From Hevea brasiliensis (lineage: Eukaryota; Streptophyta; Magnoliopsida; Malpighiales; Euphorbiaceae), in contig NC_079507.1 in NCBI RefSeq assembly GCF_030052815.1, positions 67,411,144 through 67,475,143 on the forward strand: a stretch of DNA of 64,000 nt. The letters are read 5' to 3'. Position 1 is the first letter of the stretch, and every line of letters begins with the position of its first letter. Below are positions 1 through 10,530 of the stretch, one piece after another. The notes under the pieces were generated by a model. That model was not told the origin of the DNA. It searched no databases and saw nothing but the letters and a program-made list of their open reading frames with translations. A program made the translations under genes and the position numbers.

Positions 1-436
1 TCTTGTCAAGGTTGTAAATTTCTTAAACAGTATGATAACTTGATTGGTAATATAGATGAGGAGATTTTTGAATTGGTAGACAATTGGATAATAAAACCTA
101 GAGGATTCTTTCTGCCTATGCTTGATATTCATAAGCTGTGAATACTGTGAATACAATTGTTTAATGTGGCATGCCTGTCTGTTATCCAGGATAGCAGCCA
201 TTTTTTTCTAAGATATTTAGATTTCTTTTGTATGACACATAAATTGGCGTAGTATGCATTTAAATTTTGCCACATGCTTGTCATAAATGTTTGTGGGACA
301 TTTAAATGTCTTTACATGTCACACTGGCTATGCATAGATATCAAGCAATTATATGCTGGGCTTGTTATAGGTGTGGATTTATCTTCTGTAATTGGAAGAC
401 TTTGCTTCTGAGTTTATTTCAAAATATTTTATGCAG

Positions 437-3171
437 ATTGGTCCTTTCCCTGGCTCCTATAGTGAAAACACAAGGATTAAAGTTAAAGTCCAATTAAATC
501 TTCATGGCATCGTCACCATTGAGTCAGCTATGGTAAATATGAACTCTCTTTTTATTCTGTGTCCTTATTAACTTTATCCCTGTTTTAAGGATTTCTTATT
601 TGGTCTAGTTATGTTATTGCTTCAGTTGATGGAAGACCATGTAGATGATAATGCTAGAAGGGACAATGCTAATCCAGAAATAGACAAAATGGATGCTGAC
701 TCTGCTTCTTTTTCTTCAACAAAGTTTGCGAATGGCAATGAGGATGATGTGACAATGCATGCCAGATTATTAGATGCTTCAGTGAGTTCATTATACTGTT
801 ATGTGAATATCTCTAGAGGTATATTATTAGGATTTATTTGTATGCCACAATTATTGGCTAATGAGATCAGGAAGTTCAGTTTATTAGATCTCAAAATTAG
901 ACATATTAGAAATTTTTTTTTGTTGACTCCACAATTATTGTTCTCTATGGATTTACATTTGTTGAAGAACCACTCCACCTAAAAACCTAATTCTGTAAAT
1001 TGTAACCTAGGAATAAATTTAATAACTCTAATATAAGCCCTATGAAGCATTACACATTTCTGAGGATTTAACCCAAAATCGTTTAAAATGGAGAAAGCGA
1101 ATACATATAGCCGACCCCAAATTTTTGGGATAAAGGCTTAGCTGAGTTGAGTTGAGTTGAGTTTAATATAAGCCCTACAAGAAAGTCCATTGGGCTTAAA
1201 GCATGGATAAGCACCTGTTATCCTTTACCTTATATTGAAAATTTGAAATTTAATTAAGAATGTGAAGGGCACTGGGTATAGAATTCTTGATCAGTTAGTG
1301 AAAGAGGCTTTGATATTATTGAAGAATTAATATACTCTTGAACAGCTGGGGAAAGAACGAAAGAGGCTTTGATGTTATTGAGGATCTAATATACTCTTGA
1401 CCAGTTGGTGAAAGAGGCTTTGATATTTTTGAAGAACTAATATACCTAAAAGCTTAAGCTTTGTGGGTGAGAACCCAATTGTAGGTTATCTCTAGCAATA
1501 TTTAACACTCATACTGGTTCTAGTGCTCTTTTAAGTCTTGTGTTACCTAAGTGGAAAGGCTTAGGATCATACACTAAATTCATCTTTTACTCCATTATTT
1601 TCTTCAGGCTAATGGCATAAAAAGAGATAAGGCCTGTCGGAGGCTTGAGATACCGGTTACCGAGAATATATATGGTGGAATGACTGATGCTGAACTTTCA
1701 GAGGCTAAAGAGACGGAATTTCAGTTAGCTCAACAGGACAAACTTGTGGAACAAGCCAAAAACCAGAAAAATGCCTTGGAATCCTATGTTTATGAGACCC
1801 GTAATAAGGTAGAATGTTAAATTTCTGACACAGTGATCATATCTTCCCCAGATACCATAATATGGTTTTGTTTTACCACTTGGTGATAATCAATTTGGTT
1901 TGTGCATGGCATGCCTTTCTGGAAATTTCTGTTGAATCTGTTTAAGGCCACATATCAGCTATTTGGTGTCGTAAATGCATTGTTTAACATCCCAAAAGGA
2001 CAAAAATAGATGTTTTTATGATTTTATGTTATGTACTATGTGGCTCACATTATTGTCAAATCATGAATTTTTAAATTTCATTATTCTTGTGTATGTACAA
2101 CCTAAGCATGAACTCGAGAATCTTGCTGTTTAGTACTTTTCTTATTGGGCTGTAATTAGCTATAAATGACTTGCCTTCACAGCAAACGTGATATGAAACT
2201 AGATGAATGAAATGTCTCAGATATCCATTCCCCATGTTAGATCTTAATCATTTAATCAAGCTCAGAGAGGGCTTCTAATTCATTATCCCTACTATCTACT
2301 GTTCTGGTTTGAGAAATAATGACATGTTATGTGAATAGCTTTTCAACAAATATCGGAGCTTTGCCAGTGATCGAGAGAAAGAGGGAATCTCCAGGAGCCT
2401 ACAGGAGACAGAGGAGTGGCTTTATGAAGATGGTGATGATGAAACTGAGAATGCTTATACCTCAAAAATGCAGGATCTTAGGAAGGTGATCTTTATTACT
2501 CCAAATCTCAAAGTTTAGTGTTCCATTTGTGGTTCACCTTGCTTGACCTTTCTTCGCCTGGTAATATAAATAGTTGGTGGATCCCATTGAGAATCGATTT
2601 AAAGATGAAGAAGCGAGAGCACAAGCTAAACGAGAATTGTTAAATTGCATTGTGGAGTATCGCATGCATGTTAATTCTCTCCCAACTGAGGATAGGGAAT
2701 TGGTAAGATAGTGAAACAATATCAACTGTAAATGTGATGTTTAATTATTTTTTAATAACAGAGCTGTGACTTTTTCCAGATCATTAATGAGTGCAATAAA
2801 GCTGAGCATTGGCTGAGAGAGAGAACCCAACAACAAGATTCCCTACCCAAGAACACCAATCCTGTATTATGGTCATCGGAGATAAAGAGGAGGACAGAGG
2901 ATTTAAACTTGTACTATTCTTCTACATTATATTTGCATTACTAGAAAGTTCATATTTTTATTTTAATCTTAACTTAACTTAACTCATTGCCACCAAAGGC
3001 CTCATTCAGTGATCCTACACCTTACAGTTAATTGCATTTATGATCAGTAGCCTTCTCAAGAGTGTTGTAATCTTTCCTGTCATCGATTTCAGGGTATGCA
3101 AACAGGCAATGGAAAGGAAGTCTTCTCCACAAAATTCAGAGGACAAGAAGGGCCCAGACCATCAAGTATAG
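437..3171 (+). CDS. HSP70-16: Hsp70-16-like (Hsp110/SSE family) chaperone, C-terminal part
   Basis: This is the 3' part of a gene that begins left of the window. Exons by splice signals and unbroken phase are 437-532, 626-781, 1608-1808, 2339-2485, 2574-2702, 2780-2910 and 3093-3171, giving 312 residues and a TAG stop. It holds the end of the substrate-binding beta domain (IGPFPGSY..., LNLHGIV), an acidic linker, and the long alpha-helical lid with YVYETRNK, EEWLYEDGDDE and EAxxWL-like (AEHWLRERTQQQ) signatures typical of Hsp110-like proteins. Family members are cytosolic or nuclear nucleotide-exchange factors and holdases for Hsp70. The lid matches Arabidopsis Hsp70-16 better than Hsp70-14/15 in my recollection. 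Bases 1-436 read as intron. The gene converges on the minus-strand gene ending at 4913. The family call is secure; the exact paralogue is less so. Confidence 0.87.
1043..1163 (+). mobile_element. 5'-truncated Au-like SINE with 14-bp target-site duplication
   Basis: The stretch carries the 3' hallmark of plant Au-type SINEs, CCGACCCCAAATTTTTGGGA followed by ATAAAGGCTTAG, and ends in a GAGTT/TTGAG repeat tail. The 14-base direct repeat TAATATAAGCCCTA lies immediately outside it at 1029-1042 and 1164-1177, as expected for LINE-mediated insertion. It sits in the intron 782-1607 of the Hsp70-16-like gene. The Au assignment is by resemblance from memory. Confidence 0.7.
1283..1445. repeat. Three-copy intronic tandem repeat (about 53-59 bp)
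   Basis: Three successive copies share TCTTGA-xCAGxTxGxGAAAG and AAAGAGGCTTTGAT, then end in TAATATAC. The middle copy has a short insertion. They lie in the same Hsp70-16 intron as the SINE. No coding role is visible. Confidence 0.75.
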
Positions 3172-4912
3172 GTTCAAGGCGTTGGAAGTCCTCTTCAGAA
3201 AAGTTCACTTAAAATTCACAATTGTAACGTACACAGTTTACACAGCCTAATTATACAATTTTGATATCGACAGTCATACACAAAAACTAGTAGTAGTATG
3301 AAGGATCCGGTTTTCCCTGCTTTTCAGTAACCTAATGTCATATTACTACACAGGGCAGATAGCGAGGTGCTCATAAAGATGGGTGGTCCATATGGCTTTT
3401 GATCTAAGCACGTCATGCTTATTTACCTGTTTCAATGCTTCTGGATGTACAAAAGAATTTTTGAATTTTGCTTGATTTTAACTGATGTAACTATATTCTA
3501 TGCGTGGTTGATTGGCAAGTGTGCCTCCAGCACTAGTCTCTTTGCACTTCTTTTCACCAACTGCCTATTCACTGGATGCCTTGTTGCATGGCTTTTACGT
3601 ATTTTTTCATTAGTAGAAAAGGCCTTTGAATGGGAAGCTTCTGCAAATCCTGGAAGGAGGAAACTGCAATCTTCGGTCGGGCACATGATTGTTTCCGTTG
3701 TTAGTGCTTCTGACTTGTTAAACGTGCTCGTTACCTCTTACTCTGCGAATTCATTTCGGTAAAGGAACTGACATTTAACAGGTTTAAGAAAAAATTAAAT
3801 GAAAAATCAGATAAACACAATTTATGGCTAGTGATATGCAAGCGTACGAAAGCCTAGCTTGACCAAGAATTTCTTTTGTGATTTATTAGGCCTGTATTTT
3901 AGCCAGGCTTAAGCTAGTTTAGCTGCAGGCAAGGGAAACCATCGAATTGAGCAGGAGCCTTACCTAGCAAAATCCCGATTTCATTTAACTAAATTTCCTA
4001 AATAAAAGTCTGCAGATTGCCGAGATTAATGGTTAATAGATTTTGCTCCCATTATCTTCTTGTGATTTGAGGATTTGAATGAGCTTTCCTTGTATAAATG
4101 ATGCTTTGCAGAAGTTTTAAAACTAGGATTGGCAAGTGTACAAACTTGAATGCTTGTGATCAAACTTGAATGTAGATGATCTGCATGAAAAATTTAATCT
4201 GCAATGTTTACAGGAATGAAATGCATCCACATTCAGCCTTTCTTCCTCTTGACATTGGTTTTCTTTTTTGAATTTCTGAACCCTCCACTCTCCTGCCGGC
4301 GAGAAAAAAAAAATGTGAAAAAAAATTACACCAGCTGAATATAGAACACCACACAAGTTTTTTAAGGAAAAATAATACCTAAATGAGGAGGGAAAAAAAG
4401 TAAAGAACGAAAAACAAGCAACACATTATCCTGCATTTACCTTTCTGTAGTGTCTGTAGGCAATTTGACCATTCAACTCCTGACCACTTCTTGAAACATA
4501 AACCTACAGATCATTGTCAAGCAGGGGTGATGAGGGAAAAAAAAAAAAAAAAAAACCTAAAACTAATGAACCAAACGGAAAAATTAGGATACCTGAACCT
4601 GTATAACAGTTCGATTAACCAAACCATTTTTTTTTTTTTTACAGTTTTTGGTTCAGTTAAGATTTTCAATTTTCTAATTTAGCAGTTGCCCAAATAGGTT
4701 GACTATATGTCATATTAGTTGAAATTTTGAATATGAAATGTAATTTTATGGTTGTTCCAAGGAATTATAAGCAAACAATTTATATAATATGTATTAGTGA
4801 ATGCTATAATCTAATTTGCATCGTTGATTAACATAAAAATGAACCAATCAATTATTGGATAATTACTATAAAAATTTAAATTCATTAAAAGTTTCACTTC
4901 AGATGCGGCAAT
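3172..4912. other. Convergent intergenic region with 3' UTR
   Basis: This lies between the 3' ends of the Hsp70-16-like gene and the unknown minus-strand gene. It holds the 3' UTR of the former. An A-tract (4530-4553), a T-tract (4627-4640) and AACC(A/G)AAC-type motifs around 4550-4660 follow, resembling the GGTTCGG-rich AT repeat at 17761-18400. The open stretch 3415-3762 has no recognisable family and I do not call it. Confidence 0.5.
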
Positions 4913-7122
4913 TCAAGATACCTTCCTGCCGTCGGAGGATGTAAACCATCGACCAGCAGCTTGACCATTTGCATGAATGCGTTTTTTCCCAACATCCTTT
5001 GGAATGGTAGAACTGCTTTTGGGATCTACCCAGACTTCCGAAGCATGCCCGACTTCTCTGGCATTTGATTTCTTTGATTTGTTTCTTCCCCTTGTTGAGC
5101 CTCTCCCACTGTTACTTCTCCGAGTTTCCCCCTGCTTAGAAGCTTCCTCATGGAATTGACTCCTGAAACGATAGCAAGTAAACATTATTACACAATTAAG
5201 GCTACAGATACAAACAGCTGAAGTAGAAAGGAATGCGAAGCAAGTTACATGTAATTAATGACTGATTCGCTATGCTGCTGATTTCCCTTGTTAATAATGC
5301 CAAATGGGGAACAGTTAGATAAGCGACAGCGGACTAATGTCTGAATCCTTGGATCGTCATGGAAGAAATAATGATGAACTGGAGGCAGAGGGTCAGCCAA
5401 ATTCCATCTTTGCTCAAAGCCTTTGATGTTATTTACATCTTCATGACAGCCCACTCTGACTTTATATAAATCACTTTCCAGTTTCTGAGCTGCGTTCGTA
5501 ACTTGAAAGGAATGGAAATATTCTTTGCAGACCTCATCCAGAACAGGTGTCGGAATGTGAAAACTCTTTAGTGGACAGAAATCCTTCCACAAATCCTCAC
5601 TCTGATGCTTATCAGCTGATTGATTTCTTTTTTGTTCGCATGCAGGAGGCTGCTGCTTCTTCAAAGATGAATCAGTTCTTGGAGTCTTTCTGCTTACATC
5701 TTCATTCATAAGAGGCTCTTCAGAATCAGAATCAACTAACTGAAACCTTCGGAGAGGACTGATGGTTAACTCTGGAAATACCGAGCAATTGCGGCCTGTC
5801 TCTGCGAAGGAATAGGATGGAGCCTGTTCCATTCTCTTCTGGCTTGATGATTTATTCAGAACCCCAGAACCATGCAATGGAACTACGTACAGAATTGTAC
5901 TGTATTGATGGATGTGCATCTGCTATAGAAAGAACAACTTAGATATTTGAAAACATTGATTCAGAAAAATCTGACCGGTTATGAGTATGCATGAAGAAAT
6001 TAATGGTGATATTTGATTAGAGAGAGACACTCAAAAGAAAAAATGAAGCATGCTAACTCAATTGCACAAACACCCATTCCATAGATGCAATATAACACTC
6101 AATGCTAAGGCACGTTCGTCTAAGCTGACATTTAAAATCTGAGAAATCCTCTTTACCAGATGCAATGCATAAACTCGAGCTATTATTTGCTTTTAGATTT
6201 CTTAACAGATGCCCCTTGTGTTTTCCTTGTCAAACCCTACATCTTAAATGATCACTTTTGGGGCAGATACCTTAAGGTCTACAAGACTACAATTAATTGA
6301 AATACCCATAACATCACTGAGGTGAACGTTACATGCAACTCTCTCTCATAATATATTACTCCAGTCATCAGCAAACTCTCATGATTCCTTTCCCTCGTTT
6401 GGAAAAAAAAGTTCTACCACAGTCAGAAAAAGGACAGACGATTTGCTCAATATTAGTATGATTATGTGCTCGACCATAACAATTTTAGGGTTTTTTAACT
6501 TCTTCCACTCCACATCACTAGCAAAGTCTCAACTTTATTCCTATTCATTTGTACAGTTTCCAAAAACAAATCTCAGGTCATAAATTATCCAATTGTGAAC
6601 CCATTACTAATGCTCGTTTTACGTGCAACCAGTTTCTTGCATTAAACCAAAAAACAATATGGACTAAACAAAGAGGGGGGGTGTGGAATGGAAACACACA
6701 CAAATGTACGCGGGGGGGGGGGGGGGGTGGCGGGTGTTGGTTTTGTGGGTGTGGAAATTGGAAGGAGAAGAAGAAGTGGGTATTATTACCTCTAAAAAAA
6801 TCCTCCTGCGAGGAGAACTCTTCAATATCATCATCACCATTATCACACAAAACCGAGTCCTTTTCTTTCTTCTTCAATCTCGATTCCCGGATTGCGGTTC
6901 CTCGTCTCAGCCGCTTGAATGGCCGGGTAACTCTGGGCCGGATTCGGGGTCCGAATTCATAACCTGAAATCCAAAATCATTTTCTTTCAGAATTGATGAC
7001 TCGGGTTTGGAAATTTTTATCATCTTCGTCCTCCGAGAGGGTAAGGGCGGTCGGACCCGGATCCAAATTGAGGACGGAGTGTTGATGGTGGGGAGAAGGT
7101 ATTTGGGGTTACGGGTCGGCAT
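4913..7122 (-). CDS. Unrecognised basic nuclear-type protein with an E2F-site promoter
   Basis: I do not recognise the family. A phase-consistent model reads 7122-7113, 6963-6790, 5801-5249 and 5162-4913, giving 328 residues. The acceptor at 5802-5803 (CCTTCGCAG on the minus strand) joins in phase, whereas the longer open frame up to 5919 does not join the upstream exon in frame. Exon 1 codes only for Met-Pro-Thr plus one base, and its donor CCC|GTAACC is weak, so the start is the least certain part. The N-terminus is very basic (RPRVTRPFKRLRRG), followed by an acidic Asp/Glu patch, a conserved-looking core with HHYFFHDDPRIQ, a Ser/Arg/Lys-rich segment and a C-terminal GRWFTSSDGRKV. Basic patches suggest a nuclear or DNA-associated protein. 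The palindromic E2F site about 85 bp upstream suggests S-phase expression. That is inference. Confidence 0.7.
6712..6727. repeat. G16 homopolymer in an intron
   Basis: Sixteen consecutive G on the plus strand are followed by TGGCGGG, so the minus-strand transcript carries C16. It lies about 60 bp inside the intron 5802-6789 of the unknown gene. It is a likely slippage and G-quadruplex site and difficult to sequence. Confidence 0.8.
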
Positions 7123-7204
7123 CAAGATCCAGCCCGAGAGAAAGGGAAAGGGAATGAAGGAAATGAACAAATTTTGAACGCGGTGAGAAAAAATGTGTGG
7201 GAAA

Positions 7205-7217
7205 TTTGGCGCGCCAA
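7205..7217 (-). promoter_or_regulatory. Palindromic E2F binding site
   Basis: TTTGGCGC (7205-7212) fits the E2F consensus TTTSSCGC exactly and is embedded in the perfect palindrome TTGGCGCGCCAA (7206-7217). It lies about 85 bp upstream of the proposed start codon at 7122, a usual distance for plant E2F-controlled replication and repair genes. The surrounding region is otherwise AT-rich. Confidence 0.7.
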
Positions 7218-7229
7218 TTACATCCCTTT

Positions 7230-8159
7230 ATTTTCAAAATTAAGCTTTTTTTTTTTTTTTTCAATAGGAAAAGCCAATTTTCCCTCCTTGTAGATTGTAA
7301 ACTTCTTCGGTATAGTTAACGATTAAATAAATATTAATAAAAAAATAACAATTAAAATTAAAATATCATCTTTTAATAAATACAATTTTAAATTTATTTT
7401 TTCCAAATCTTATAAATCAGCTATTATAAACTTAAAACTAAAAAAATTAATTTCCGCCTTACTCAATCAAGAGGATTCTAATCATTAAATAAATTTTTTT
7501 TTTATCTAAATTTAATTTATTATGAATTTAAAATATAAAATATATAATAAAATTTATCTATTAAATATATAAATATCATATATTTATGTTCGTAAGATAT
7601 CTTATATAAAATGTGAATAAGTTTATATATATATGGGTCTCAAATATTTATGACTATTTTGTAAATTTTTCAAAAAAAAATAGTAATTATATTTATAAAT
7701 GTGTAATTACTGTTAGATTATCATTTCATATTCAATACAAATATAAAATAGGAAAATGGTTGAGGAATTAACTTAATCTACATTCAGTGTGGATCAATGG
7801 AGAGAGTAAGGTCATTTCATGTATAAAAATTAAGTCATTTTACTATAATGCCCTTTAAAATGTTTTTATGAAAAAATATAGAAATTAAAATTTTAAATTT
7901 TAATTATATCTATTATATTTATCATAATTATAAGTTTTAATACAAGTTACAAGTGTCGTTTACTGTCTCTTCTCCCCTCTTTTTTTTTTTTTAATAACAC
8001 AATAATTTTTTTAATTAATATTATACATTTAGAAAACAAAATATTTATATAAATTAAAAAGGATTTAAACATCAAAATAAATAAATAAATATATATTTTT
8101 TAAAATGTGTCAATTAATATTAGAAAAAAATAAAGTATATTACTTTATTATATTTGGAT
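7230..8159. other. AT-rich intergenic DNA
   Basis: Very AT-rich DNA with homopolymer runs (T-tract at 7245-7261) and no open frame of note. No gene, RNA or transposon termini were seen. Confidence 0.6.
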
Positions 8160-9430
8160 AATTAACCAATATGAATTTAAATTGATTATATTGACTCGAT
8201 TAATGTATATATAATAATAATTAATTAATTAATATTAATAAATTCAATTGAGTCAATTAAAAAAATTCATTTCACATAAATAAATTATATATTTTTAAAT
8301 GTCCAATTCACTAAAATATATTATTAACGGGATATTTCACATATTCAATTGATTAAAATATATATTCAATTAAATTATTTAAATGATAATTGTTATAATT
8401 AATTTAAATATATATAATTAATGTGATATTGTACATAATTAATTAATTTAATTAACTCAATTAAAAACTTATTTGACTAAATATATATTATTAATATGAC
8501 GTGTCACATACCTAGTTAATTCAATTAACTAAATTATATATTCAGTTGAATCATTTAAATGATAATTATCACAATTGATACAAAATATATGTGATCAATG
8601 TGATATCATACATAATCAATTTATTTAATTTACTCAATTAAAAGCTCAATTGACTGACATTGTGCATAATCAATTTATTCAGTTAACTTGATTAAATATT
8701 TAATTGACTAAAATATATTACCAATACGACATATTACTTACTCAAATTGATTCAATTGATTTAAATATATATGTAATTGAATCAATTAAATAATAATTTT
8801 CACAATCGACTCAAATACATATAATTAATGTGACATTATACATAATCAATTGATTCAATTGACTCATTTTAAGGGTTATCTGACTAAAATATATGATCAA
8901 TGTAATATGTCAAATACTCAAATTAATTCAATTGACTCAAAAATATATTCTATCGAATTAATTAAATTATAATTTTTATAATTGACTCAAATATATATGA
9001 TCAATATGAAATTACACATAATCAATTTGATTTAGTTGACTCGATTAAAAACTCAATTGACAAAAGTATGTGATCAATGTGATATATTACATACTTAAAT
9101 TGATTCAATTAGCTCAAATATATGCATTCAATTCAATCAACTAAATTATAATTTTCACAATTGATCCAAATACATATGATAAATGTCACATTGCACAAAA
9201 TCAATTGATTCAATTGACTCAATTAAATACTTAATTGATAAAAATATATGATTGATATGACATGTCAAATACTCAAATTAATTAAATTGAATAAAAAATA
9301 TATTTAATTGAATCAATGAAATAATAATTTTTATAATTGACTTAAATATATATGAATAATGTGACATGTCACGTACTCAGTTAATTTAATTGAATAAAAC
9401 ATATATTTAATTGATTTCATATAGATTTAC
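8160..9430. repeat. Degenerate tandem repeat, period about 177 bp
   Basis: About seven diverged units of an AT-rich sequence built from CAATTGACTCAATT, GATCAATGTGA, CATAATCAATTGATTCAATT and CTCAAATATATA words. The CATAAT(C/T)AATT word recurs near 8431, 8609, 8662, 8839, 9015 and 9194. The spacings are 176-179 bp, with one extra 53-bp partial duplication near 8610-8660. The unit length is typical of plant satellite monomers, but the copies are too diverged for a young array. Confidence 0.7.
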
Positions 9431-10525
9431 CTTGTTCACTCAAATTAAACAAGCTTATAAATTTACTTGTCATTGCCTAAATCGATTTTGTATTATAGAT
9501 TAGATTCAAAATAATTTTAAGTTGAATAATAAATAATTTATTTATTTTAAATTAAAATATTATTATTTAAAAATAAATAATTAAATTTAATTAAATCTAA
9601 AAATTAAAACTAAAAGTGATATGACTCATTTAATTTAATTACAATTAATTCTAAATTAACCAGCCAATTTTTTTTTAATTCATCTGACCATTTTAAATGA
9701 TGAAAAATTTGTCATGTTGTATCTTACATGTTTTATATAATATAAATGGTTCAATTGATGCTGAGTTGAAAAAAATAAAAAATATAAATGGTTCAATTGA
9801 TGCTGAGTTGAAAAGAATAAAAAAATAAGCCTCTAATCGATAAATATTGATTAAGGAAAAATCGTTTTCTCACAAATATTGGCTAAGGGAAAAATACACA
9901 TGAAATGTACTATTTAAAACGTAAAATTAAAATTTAATAACATATATATATGCTGTTAAAATTCAAAAAATTATATATATGTTTTCTAGTATGTGTATAA
10001 AGAAAATAAGTGTAGAGAAAAAGTTTAAATTTTTCTTTTTATCTTGAAAATGAAAATATAATTTATTATTATTTGTTAAAAAATGAATATAATTGGAGAA
10101 AAATTATTGAATGAGGGAAAGTAGAGGGTGAAAGGAAAATTTACCTCAATTATATTACTGAAAATCTTTTAATTTATATTGAGTATAGATCAATTAAATC
10201 TCTCTGTTATGATCCTATAAAATAATATTTTATTATATAATTTCTCTTATAAGGGACAACATATGTGCAATAATTTAGACATGCATAGGAGCGAGAGCCT
10301 CGAAATTTAGCTTTGGTTGGATTCAGCCATGAGACAACCGTTTGTAATTTGCATAAAATACATACCAAATATCTCACGATCCACAATAGCTTTAGTTGTT
10401 GATGGCATATGTATGGGTGCCATGCCACCACCCGCATGCCAAGTGACAATGGCGCTTATGCCTTGATTTAATATAGGTGCCTTTTATGATTATTAATTTT
10501 ATATAAAATATAATTAATTTATTAT
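9431..10525. other. AT-rich intergenic DNA with a 42-bp direct duplication
   Basis: A 42-bp sequence containing GGTTCAATTGATGCTGAGTT occurs twice head to tail at 9739-9822. The rest is AT-rich spacer with no supportable gene. The open stretch 10207-10449 has no family resemblance. Confidence 0.55.
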
Positions 10526-10530
10526 AAAAA

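Noticed and set aside
3415..3762. 115-codon open frame downstream of the Hsp70-16 gene
   Set aside because: Composition and product look random and hydrophobic, with no family resemblance; it lies in probable 3' UTR or spacer.
5802..5919. Extension of the E2F-gene exon 3 to an ATG at 5919
   Set aside because: It does not join the upstream exon in phase, while the acceptor at 5802-5803 does and has a good pyrimidine tract. An alternative start cannot be fully excluded.
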